Below the pieces are notes generated by a model. It was not told the origin of the DNA. It worked only from the letters and a program-made list of their open reading frames with translations, and did not search any database. The position numbers and the translations under genes are program-made. From positions 1 to 64,000 of the forward strand of contig PGYB01000020.1 in assembly GCA_002839445.1 (NCBI GenBank): 64,000 bases of DNA, written 5' to 3'. Source of the stretch: Candidatus Riflebacteria bacterium HGW-Riflebacteria-1. GTDB taxonomy: Bacteria > Muiribacteriota > Ozemobacteria > Ozemobacterales > Ozemobacteraceae. Below are positions 57,415-64,000 of the stretch, piece by piece. How positions within the stretch are numbered: the stretch's first letter is position 1; every line of letters starts with the position of its first letter.

Positions 57415-58179
57415 TTGATTTCCTTAAAAACTAACGAGGAAATTGAGTTGATGCAGGAGAACGGTCGATTATTATCGAACGTTTTAAGCAAAGTCAAGCT
57501 TCAGGCCAAACCCGGTGTTTCGACTTTGCAACTGGCAGAAATGGCCCATGAAGAAATTAAGGCAGTCGGCGCTGAATCAGCGTTTCTTGGCTACCGCGGT
57601 TTCCCGGGGGTTATCTGCATCAGTCTCAACGAAGAGGTTGTACACGGCATTCCCTCGGCGACCCGCATCATGCGGCAGGGTGACCTGGTAAAGATCGACA
57701 TTGGAATAAAGCGTAAGGGCTTCTACGCTGATATGGCCGAGACAGTGTATCTGGGCGAAGAAGTTCCCCCCGAAACCACCCGTCTTCTGGTAACAACGAA
57801 AAATGCGCTGGCAGCAGGCATTCGTAATTGTATTGCCGGTGAAACTTTGGGAAAAATTTCACAAAGCATTCAGCAGGCCATCGAGACCGAGAATTTGTCA
57901 GTGGTTAAGCGATTTGTTGGTCATGGGATAGGCAAGAGCCTGCACGAAAAACCACCAGTCCCCAATTTTGGACCCTCCACCGGAGGGCCGCGGCTCGAAA
58001 TTGGAATGGTGCTTGCAATCGAACCCATAGCCACGTTCGGAAGCCCCGAGATAGCCATAAAGCAGGATGGCTGGACAGCGATAACGGTAGACGGTGCTAT
58101 CTCAGCACACTTCGAGCACACGGTTGCCGTTACCTCTCAGGGGCCGGTGATTCTCACATCGACCTGCCACGCGGGTTAA
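57415..58179 (+). CDS. map: Methionine aminopeptidase, type I
   Basis: 254 residues. It removes the first methionine from new proteins. The five metal ligands are D95, D106, H170, E203 and E234; H77 is the substrate-side histidine. The start is TTG 57415, one base after the adk stop. ATG 57451 has a better ribosome site (GAGG), but starting there would lose the conserved ISLKTNEEIELM lead, so TTG is preferred. No N-terminal SH3-type zinc extension is present. Confidence 0.93.
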   Translation: MISLKTNEEIELMQENGRLLSNVLSKVKLQAKPGVSTLQLAEMAHEEIKAVGAESAFLGYRGFPGVICISLNEEVVHGIPSATRIMRQGDLVKIDIGIKRKGFYADMAETVYLGEEVPPETTRLLVTTKNALAAGIRNCIAGETLGKISQSIQQAIETENLSVVKRFVGHGIGKSLHEKPPVPNFGPSTGGPRLEIGMVLAIEPIATFGSPEIAIKQDGWTAITVDGAISAHFEHTVAVTSQGPVILTSTCHAG

Positions 58180-58201
58180 AGAAAGGGTTATAAGTCTAAA
58201 A

Positions 58202-58420
<219 letters not shown>

Positions 58421-58463
58421 GTCCAGCAGCAAACGGTAAGTAAAGCACGCAGGAGGAAAGAAA

Positions 58464-58577
58464 ATGCGAGTTCGGGCATCAGTTAAGAAGATTTGTGAAA
58501 AGTGTAAAATTATCAAACGTCGTGGAATTATTCGTGTTCTGTGTGAAAATCCCAGACACAAGCAGCGACAGGGCTAA
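58464..58577 (+). CDS. rpmJ: Ribosomal protein L36, zinc-binding type
   Basis: 37 residues, full length. It begins MRVRASVKKICEKC; zinc ligands are C11, C14, C27 and H32. GCAGGAGG lies before ATG 58464; TAA is at 58575-58577. It is the standard gene between infA and rpsM. Confidence 0.96.
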   Translation: MRVRASVKKICEKCKIIKRRGIIRVLCENPRHKQRQG

Positions 58578-58592
58578 GACAGGAGGAAAATT

Positions 58593-58955
58593 ATGGCACG
58601 TATAGCAGGCGTTGATCTGCCTAGAAACAAGCGCGTCGAAGCAGCTCTCCCCTACATCTACGGGATTGGCTGGTCGGCTTCCGTTAAAATTCTCAAGCAG
58701 ACCAATATCAACCCGGACACCCGCGTAAAAGATCTCACCGAAGACGAAATTTCTTCGATCAAGAAAGTTCTTGAATCAGAATATCGTGTAGAAGGCGACC
58801 TTAGACGTGAAATATCGATGAACATCAAGAGATTGATGGAAATCGGTTGCTACCGTGGTCTCAGACACCGCAAGGGTTTACCCGTTCGTGGTCAGAGAAC
58901 CAAAACCAATGCTCGCACCCGCAAAGGTCCGAGAAAAGCGATTAAGAAGAAATAA
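58593..58955 (+). CDS. rpsM: Ribosomal protein S13
   Basis: 120 residues, complete. It begins MARIAGVDLPRNKRVEAAL and has the IYGIGW turn, RVKDLTEDEI, and the tail GLRHRKGLPVRGQRTKTNART. It bridges the 30S head to the 50S subunit. AGGAGG lies before the ATG. Its first 65 residues are the best match in this window to the N-terminal domain of L22 (48464-48694). Confidence 0.97.
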   Translation: MARIAGVDLPRNKRVEAALPYIYGIGWSASVKILKQTNINPDTRVKDLTEDEISSIKKVLESEYRVEGDLRREISMNIKRLMEIGCYRGLRHRKGLPVRGQRTKTNARTRKGPRKAIKKK

Positions 58956-59000
58956 TTTTATTCCTTCTTAAAGGATGTAAACTGATTTAAGGAGCACAAA

Positions 59001-59402
59001 ATGGCGAAATCAGGAGCTAAGTCCAAAGTCCGGACCAAAAAGCGAGAAAAGAAAATTGTCGCTAAGGGTCAGGCACATATTCAGTCAACTTTTAACAACG
59101 TAATTGTTACCATTACCGATATGAGCGGTAATGTGCTGTGCTGGTCATCCTCCGGTTCTAACAGTTTCAGAGGATCCAGAAAATCTACCCCATACGCTGC
59201 TCAGGTTTCTGCTGAAATCACTGCTAAAAGAGCACTTGAATTCGGCATGAAAGAAATCGAAGTATTTGTTTCCGGACCAGGCATGAGCCGCGAATCTGCT
59301 ATTCGCGCCCTGCAGACCAACGGTCTGTCAGTAACTGCCATCAAAGATGTTTCCGGAATTCCGCACAATGGTTGTCGCCCGCCCAAGCGACGCCGCGTCT
59401 GA
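59001..59402 (+). CDS. rpsK: Ribosomal protein S11
   Basis: 133 residues, normal. It forms the 30S platform with S18 and S6. AHIQSTFNNVIVTITD, KSTPYAAQVSAE and the end GIPHNGCRPPKRRRV are typical. AAGGAG lies before ATG 59001. The 45-base gap before it is AT-rich without a clear promoter. Confidence 0.97.
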   Translation: MAKSGAKSKVRTKKREKKIVAKGQAHIQSTFNNVIVTITDMSGNVLCWSSSGSNSFRGSRKSTPYAAQVSAEITAKRALEFGMKEIEVFVSGPGMSRESAIRALQTNGLSVTAIKDVSGIPHNGCRPPKRRRV

Positions 59403-59416
59403 GGAGGTAGTACACC

Positions 59417-60049
59417 ATGGCTAGATATACTGGTTCAGTTTGTAGAATTTGTCGCCGTGAAGGCGATCAGCTTTTCCTCAAAGGTGCCCGCTGCTTTACC
59501 GAAAAGTGTGCATTTAAAAGACGCGCTACCGTTCCCGGCCAGCATGGCACCGAACAGATGCGCAAAAAACCAACAGGCTACGAAGTTCAGCTTCGCGCCA
59601 AGCAGAAAGTAAGAAAAACTTACGGAGTTCTCGAAAGACAGTTCCGCAAGTATTATGAAGCAGCCAACCGCAAAAGTGGTAACACTGGAACCAACCTGCT
59701 GCATCAGCTTGAAACACGTCTTGATAACGTCGCTTTCCGCATGGGTTTCGGCCTTTCTCGTGCCCAGACTCGCATGTGGGTTACTCAGGGACATTTCGAC
59801 ATCAACGGTCGCAAATGCAACATCCCCAGCTATCAGCTTAAACCGGGCGATGTAGTTGCAATTCGCGAAAGTAGCAAGATCAAGAATCAGATCAAAGACG
59901 CTCTCGAAATCACTTCCAGCCGCGAAGCTAACGCATGGCTTGAACTTGACCGTGAGAACCTCAAGGGCAAATTCGTTGCTCTGCCGGATCGCTCACAGCT
60001 CGACCAGAAGATCCAGGAACATCTGATTATTGAATTCTACTCCCGCTAA
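59417..60049 (+). CDS. rpsD: Ribosomal protein S4
   Basis: 210 residues, zinc type, with C9, C12, C26 and C31 in the first 35 residues. The S4 RNA-binding domain has LETRLDNVAFRMGFGLSRAQ. It nucleates 16S assembly and in E. coli represses the alpha operon. GAGGAGGT lies before the ATG. Confidence 0.97.
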   Translation: MARYTGSVCRICRREGDQLFLKGARCFTEKCAFKRRATVPGQHGTEQMRKKPTGYEVQLRAKQKVRKTYGVLERQFRKYYEAANRKSGNTGTNLLHQLETRLDNVAFRMGFGLSRAQTRMWVTQGHFDINGRKCNIPSYQLKPGDVVAIRESSKIKNQIKDALEITSSREANAWLELDRENLKGKFVALPDRSQLDQKIQEHLIIEFYSR

Positions 60050-60072
60050 GCTTTAATAGGAGGCTATTTCGC

Positions 60073-61068
60073 GTGATTGAAATTAACCGACCCAAAATTA
60101 AATATGCCGAAGGCGAAAGTCAGAATCATGGCATCATCACTCTTGAACCGCTCGAAAGAGGCTATGGTCAGACTCTTGGCAACGCTTTCCGCAGAGTGCT
60201 TCTTGCTTCACTGCCCGGTTCTGCCGTAAGCTGTGTCAAGATTGACGGAGTTCTTCATGAATTCTGCAGCATTCCTGGAGTTGTCGAAGATGTTACAGCC
60301 ATTGTTCTTAATCTTAAGAAGCTGATTGTTAACGTAGAAGAAGAAGAGCCAATAACTCTTCGCCTCGAAGTCAAAGGCCCGGCAGTGGTAACCGCCGCTG
60401 ATCTGCCTGCTCACCCAGACCTTCTGGTTATCGATGAAAATGTACATATCGCTCAGGTTACTGGCGATATTACTCTTGGCATGGAAATCACCTTTAAGCG
60501 CGGCCGTGGCTACGTTCTCGCTGATGATCACAAAGATGCCGGCCAGGCAATCGGAACCATTCTCGTTGATTCGCAGTTTTCTCCAGTTACCAGAGTAATG
60601 TATAACGTTGAAGACGCCCGCGTCGGCCAGAATATCGACTTTGACAAACTCACACTCCAACTCTGGACCAACGGCAGCATGCAGCCTGCCGAAGCAGTAG
60701 AACTCGCAGCCAAATTTCTCAGAGCGCATGTTGACCTCTTCCAGGCCCTGGAAGAAGAAATTGTCGAAGACAAGAAAATGCCGACTCACAAGGAAGAACT
60801 GGTAATGATCTCTGCCCAGAAGCAGGAAACACCGCAGAAGGGTCACCATGACATCCTGATCAAGGATCTCGAATTTTCAGTGCGCTCGAGAAACTGCCTC
60901 AAGAAAGCCGGCATCCAGTCACTTGGAGAGTTGGTCAACAAGAAGGTTTCTGAACTACTTGAAATCAAGAACTTTGGTAAAAAGTCACTTAAAGAAGTCC
61001 GGGAAAAACTCAGTCAGTTCAATCTGGGTCTGCCCGATGACGATACCGCCGGAGGTAACGACGAATGA
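60073..61068 (+). CDS. rpoA: RNA polymerase subunit alpha
   Basis: 331 residues from GTG 60073, with AGGAGG in front. The N-terminal dimer domain has LEPLERGYGQTLGNAFRRVLL. The C-terminal domain, which contacts upstream DNA and activators, has LEFSVRSRNCLKKAGIQSL and KNFGKKSLKEVREKL. Normal length. The end overlaps rplQ by four bases (ATGA). Confidence 0.97.
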   Translation: MIEINRPKIKYAEGESQNHGIITLEPLERGYGQTLGNAFRRVLLASLPGSAVSCVKIDGVLHEFCSIPGVVEDVTAIVLNLKKLIVNVEEEEPITLRLEVKGPAVVTAADLPAHPDLLVIDENVHIAQVTGDITLGMEITFKRGRGYVLADDHKDAGQAIGTILVDSQFSPVTRVMYNVEDARVGQNIDFDKLTLQLWTNGSMQPAEAVELAAKFLRAHVDLFQALEEEIVEDKKMPTHKEELVMISAQKQETPQKGHHDILIKDLEFSVRSRNCLKKAGIQSLGELVNKKVSELLEIKNFGKKSLKEVREKLSQFNLGLPDDDTAGGNDE

Positions 61069-61688
61069 GACACATGAAATCAGGCCGCAAGTTTGGACGA
61101 GAGTCGCATCAGCGCAAAGCTCTGCTCAGATCTCTCTGCACCTCACTTGTGAAATATGAACGCATCGAAACTACTCTACAGAAGGCAAAAGACCTGCGAC
61201 GTGAAATCGAAAAAGCAGTAACAATTGCCAAGAAGTTACAGGCCGCTAAGGGCGAAACCGAAGCTCAGACCAAAGGTCTTAAAGTTTCCAAGCGCACTCA
61301 GCTCGAAAACTTCTTCCACGGCTGTGATGATCGCGAAATTCTTGGCAGAAACGAAATTAAACGCTACATTTCGAATCTGAGCAAGGATACTCGTGACGCC
61401 GCTGAAAAGTATCTCGAAGATCCCGAGAAGAATCCCAAACCGGAATTCATCGTTGATTACATTCCTGCCACCTGCAAAAGAACCGTAAAAGGTAAAGATG
61501 GCAAGGAACTCGTAAAAGAACGCAAGAATGCCCAGAAGATTCTCCGTGTTGAAGGTACTGTCAGCAAGCTGATCAACCGCATCGCCCCTCGCTTTGAAAC
61601 CGTACCCGGTGGCTATACCCGAATCTATAAACTCGGTAATCGCCGCGGAGACAATGCTGAAATGGCAATTATCGAATTCACCCGCTAA
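61065..61688 (+). CDS. rplQ: Ribosomal protein L17 with an internal insertion
   Basis: 207 residues; ordinary bacterial L17 is about 116-130. Residues 1-58 are the normal first half (MRHMKSGRKFGRESHQRKALL; AKDLRREIEKAVTIAK). Residues 164-207 are the normal second half (TVSKLINRIAPRF; GGYTRIYKLGNRRGDNAEMAIIE). The roughly 105 residues between replace a usual stretch of about 25. They are Lys/Glu-rich, partly helical (EIKRYISNLSKDTRDAAEKYLEDPE), with a likely beta part (EFIVDYIPATCKRTVKGKDG). GGAGGT precedes the ATG inside rpoA. L17 lies at the tunnel exit. I do not recognise the insert. Confidence 0.94.
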   Translation: MRHMKSGRKFGRESHQRKALLRSLCTSLVKYERIETTLQKAKDLRREIEKAVTIAKKLQAAKGETEAQTKGLKVSKRTQLENFFHGCDDREILGRNEIKRYISNLSKDTRDAAEKYLEDPEKNPKPEFIVDYIPATCKRTVKGKDGKELVKERKNAQKILRVEGTVSKLINRIAPRFETVPGGYTRIYKLGNRRGDNAEMAIIEFTR

Positions 61689-61703
61689 TCGGGCAGCATT
61701 CGA

Positions 61704-62474
61704 ATGATTGTTTTTGACCAGGTCGCTTTCTGGTACAAAGAAAAATCTGAGACCTCCTTCGAATTGAAGGAGGTCTCTTTTTCGTTGCAGAAAGGCCTGA
61801 TAAATGGCATAATTGGCGGCAACGGCAGTGGTAAATCGACGGTCGCACGCCTGATTGCCGGCCTTTTACCCGTTCTGTCAGGCGCTTTGACTGTCAACGG
61901 AGAAAGCCCTTATCAGCAGCTGCATCATTCAGGTTTTCTCGCCGGGCTGATTTTTCAGAACCCTGAAAATCAGATCGTCGGTACAACTGTCGAAGAAGAT
62001 CTGGCGTTTGGTCTTGAAAATCTTGGTTTGAGTCATGACGAAATGCATTGCCGCATCATCGAGACTGCAGCTCGCTTTGGGCTTACCAGTCTGCTGCGTC
62101 AACCAGTTACCAGTCTCTCCGGTGGTCAGAAGCAACTTTTGTGTATTGCTTCGGTAATGGTAATGGAGCCGGCCTGGGTGATATTCGATGAACCGACTTC
62201 GCATCTTGACCCATGGTCGCGTCTTGAATTCTGGAAAATCATTGATGAATTTGTTCACCATCATGATCTTGGCGTTGTGATAGTTTCTCAGCTTGCCGAA
62301 GATCTGACGAGGTTTGAGAAGATTCTCGGTTTCAAGGAAGGGCGTCTGCTTTTTAATGGCTCTGGCGAAGAGTTTAGATCAACTGGCGACGATATTCATG
62401 CCCACTTCAATTATCCTGAATCCTGGAAATATGAGCGTTTGCAGCTCACCGCCGACCAGCAAAAAATAACATGA
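61704..62474 (+). CDS. ecfA1: Energy-coupling factor ATPase, first copy
   Basis: 256 residues. ATPase of ECF vitamin/metal transporters, working with EcfA2, EcfT and a substrate-binding S component not seen here. Walker A is GGNGSGKST, the Q-loop FQNPENQIVG is typical of Ecf ATPases, the signature is LSGGQKQ, and Walker B is WVIFDEPTSHLD. The switch histidine after Walker B is replaced: VIVSQLAED has Gln where VTH is usual. It follows rplQ by 15 bases, as in many genomes. The ribosome site is weak. Confidence 0.9.
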   Translation: MIVFDQVAFWYKEKSETSFELKEVSFSLQKGLINGIIGGNGSGKSTVARLIAGLLPVLSGALTVNGESPYQQLHHSGFLAGLIFQNPENQIVGTTVEEDLAFGLENLGLSHDEMHCRIIETAARFGLTSLLRQPVTSLSGGQKQLLCIASVMVMEPAWVIFDEPTSHLDPWSRLEFWKIIDEFVHHHDLGVVIVSQLAEDLTRFEKILGFKEGRLLFNGSGEEFRSTGDDIHAHFNYPESWKYERLQLTADQQKIT

Positions 62475-62698
62475 ATCATGATGCTCGCCGACACTTTTCC
62501 ATCCATAGCCTTCGCAAGGTGGGCTTCAGCCCGACGTGGCAATCTCATGAACAGAAGGATTGCTTCGTTGCTACGCTCCTCACAATGACGTTTTTTAAAC
62601 ATGTATTCAATTATGACAGTGGACTGGACAAGGCATATCTGAAGGGGCTCATGTCGTTACCGGCGGGCCGCGATGTCATTGTTAGCAGGGCTAGATGA
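62471..62698 (+). other. Open frame of 75 codons linking ecfA1 and ecfA2, holding a palindromic element
   Basis: The frame starts with ATGA on the ecfA1 stop and ends with ATGA on the ecfA2 start. Its middle (about 62511-62590) is a palindromic repeat of the family at 16595-16689 (gcaatctc ... gattgcttcg ... cacaatgacg). The last 28 codons (YDSGLDKAYLKGLM...) do not look like the repeat. No ribosome site of its own is visible. It could be a real small gene, a scar keeping ribosomes moving between the two ATPase genes, or chance. Not called as a gene. Confidence 0.4.
62511..62590. repeat. Palindromic repeat element, relative of 16595-16689
   Basis: It contains gggcttcagccc, ggcaatctc and, in opposite sense, gattgcttcg followed by gctacgctcctcacaatgac. 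The same building blocks occur at 16595-16689. It lies inside the ecf operon. Confidence 0.65.
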
Positions 62699-63498
62699 AT
62701 AACGGCATAACAGAAATCAAACTACAAAATTTGACCGTAAAGTATGGCGACGCCACACTGCTTGAAAACCTTTGTGGCGGCTTTAAACGCGGCCAGGTGA
62801 ATCTGATCGTCGGGCGGGCTGGTTCAGGCAAAAGCACTCTTTTGCGCACTCTTGCCGGTTTTCATAAGGAATTCTCGGGAACTGTGATGGCAGAAGAGCG
62901 GTCTTTTAACCCGTCTGGCAACATATCGCTGGTTTTTCAGAATCCAGAAGCGCTTTTCTTTAATGGCACCGTCGGCGAGGAAGTCGGCTACGCTCTTAAA
63001 ATGCGCGGTTTGCCGGTAGAAGAGATAGAGCAGACGTCTGTTAAATGGCTGCAACAATGGGGACTTACCCCAGAGAGGTGCTGGAACCGCCACCCACTCG
63101 AATTGTCGGGCGGCGAGAAGCGCCGACTGGCTCTGGCAGCCTGCACGGTTTTTTTGCCTCCGGTAGTGCTTCTCGACGAACCGCTTGCTGGCCTCGACAT
63201 GCGCGGGCAGCGCTCTCTGGCGGCAATGCTTGCCGCCATGGCAGCTGACCATATTGTGATTGTCGTTACGCACGAACCTGAACTATTGCTGGCGCACAGC
63301 TCTTCGCTGCTGTATTTGCATTCAGGCAGCGGTCAATGGTTCACGCCCGATGCTTTTTTGCGCGAGGCTCTCAACAACAATTCATTTTTCCCATTGCCCG
63401 ACTGGTATGCGCGCGCGCTTTCACCATATCGGGATACCGCAGTGTTGCCGCAAATCGACGCGATATCTGTTCACCGCTTTGTAAGTGAGTGCAGGTGA
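62695..63498 (+). CDS. ecfA2: Energy-coupling factor ATPase, second copy
   Basis: 267 residues. Walker A is GRAGSGKST, the Q-loop FQNPEALFF, the signature LSGGEKRRLALA, and Walker B VVLLDEPLAGLD. The switch histidine is present (VVTHEPE), unlike in EcfA1. The last 50 residues after the fold hold the EcfT-contact region. The ribosome site is weak. It is cotranscribed with ecfA1 and ecfT. Confidence 0.9.
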   Translation: MNNGITEIKLQNLTVKYGDATLLENLCGGFKRGQVNLIVGRAGSGKSTLLRTLAGFHKEFSGTVMAEERSFNPSGNISLVFQNPEALFFNGTVGEEVGYALKMRGLPVEEIEQTSVKWLQQWGLTPERCWNRHPLELSGGEKRRLALAACTVFLPPVVLLDEPLAGLDMRGQRSLAAMLAAMAADHIVIVVTHEPELLLAHSSSLLYLHSGSGQWFTPDAFLREALNNNSFFPLPDWYARALSPYRDTAVLPQIDAISVHRFVSECR

Positions 63499-63502
63499 TG
63501 GT

Positions 63503-64000
63503 ATGCAGATAAGCTATAAGCCGGGCTCAGGTCTGCTGTATAGTCTCAACCCTCTGGTAAAGGGTGCTATGACCTTTGCCGCCATCATCTTTTTTTCGGT
63601 GAACAGCCTTGGACTATGGGCAATGGCAGCGCTCATCGTTGCTTTTCTTATTATATGCCGGCTTTCCAGGGTTGCCCTGCTGGATGTGATTTTGTCGATC
63701 AGGCGCATTGCTCTGCTGCTTCTTATCGTCGGCGTCATTCAAGGCTTTGGAACAACAGGCTTCAGCCTTCTAATGGCGGCAGAGGCTATGTTGCGCATTC
63801 TTGGTGTGTTTCTGGTTGCAGGTGTATATGTGACAATTTCATCGCAGTCCGAGCTGACCTTCTTCTGGGAAGCATGTTTTCGGCCTCTCAGCTTGTTCGG
63901 GTTTCCTGCCCGCGAATTTGCCCTGATCATGGTGATAGCGGTGCGCTTTTTCCCGGTCATACTTGGCGAAATTGAACGCATTCGCATGGCTCAAACTGCT
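63503..64000 (+). CDS. ecfT: Energy-coupling factor membrane subunit EcfT (cut by window end)
   Basis: 166 codons are visible from ATG 63503, which has AGGTGA in front; the frame is still open at the window edge. It begins MQISYKPGSGLLYSLNPLVKG, typical of EcfT, with four hydrophobic helices and the first part of the coupling-helix motif (EIERIRMAQTA, usually followed by R-G/S). It joins the two ATPases to the substrate-binding subunit. The C-terminal third is missing only because the window ends. Confidence 0.88.
   Translation, partial: MQISYKPGSGLLYSLNPLVKGAMTFAAIIFFSVNSLGLWAMAALIVAFLIICRLSRVALLDVILSIRRIALLLLIVGVIQGFGTTGFSLLMAAEAMLRILGVFLVAGVYVTISSQSELTFFWEACFRPLSLFGFPAREFALIMVIAVRFFPVILGEIERIRMAQTA

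Overview
The window is a bacterial chromosome segment of intermediate G+C content. It has almost no free mobile DNA, and the right half is a very long ribosomal and RNA-polymerase gene block. The host cannot be named from the sequence alone. Signs of a deep-branching, probably anaerobic and probably diderm lineage are: a genes-for-purine-breakdown set of the YgeW/YgeY/SsnA type, SecDF, many TPR and HEAT repeat proteins with secretion signals, a giant SI3-like insertion in RpoC, and oversized ribosomal proteins. Candidate phyla such as Riflebacteria would fit, but that is a guess.

Layout. Bases 1-201 hold a strongly folded non-coding stretch. 202-7122 (minus) encodes a 2306-residue secreted modular surface protein, followed by about 1 kb of gene-free DNA with a 97-bp tandem repeat. 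8191-10665 (plus) carries ygeY and ygeW. A TlpA-like exported thioredoxin follows. On the minus strand come a hybrid histidine kinase (12186-15146), ssnA (15198-16535), an 8-oxoguanine deaminase (16734-18101) and a TPR protein with a zinc-ribbon tail (18180-20927). 21124-24259 (plus) holds secD, secF and dtd. 24254-29621 (minus) is a coupled trio: two paralogous HEAT-repeat proteins and a small membrane protein. Small membrane, secreted and winged-helix proteins fill 29834-31414.

From 31670 on everything is plus-strand. rpoB-rpoC have a consensus promoter, a 5'-terminal hairpin and a leader terminator (attenuator), and end at a strong terminator. A second promoter drives rpsL-rpsG-fusA and, without any visible internal terminator, the joined S10, spc and alpha clusters (rpsJ to rplQ, with secY, adk, map, infA, rpmJ and rpoA inside). 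These run on into ecfA1-ecfA2-ecfT, which leaves the window unfinished. There is no tuf gene between fusA and rpsJ.

The gene order is ordinary; the proteins are not. L22 carries an N-terminal domain that looks like the N-terminus of ribosomal protein S13. L29 has a 145-residue helical extension, and L17 has an internal insertion of about 80 extra residues. All three proteins ring the polypeptide exit tunnel in known ribosomes, so the tunnel rim of this organism may be rebuilt. RpoC has about 680 residues between the halves of its trigger loop, and RpoB has a cysteine cluster in its N-terminal lobe and a strongly acidic tail. The purine genes point to use of 8-oxoguanine and uric-acid-type compounds, with the pathway split over two strands and other steps lying outside the window.
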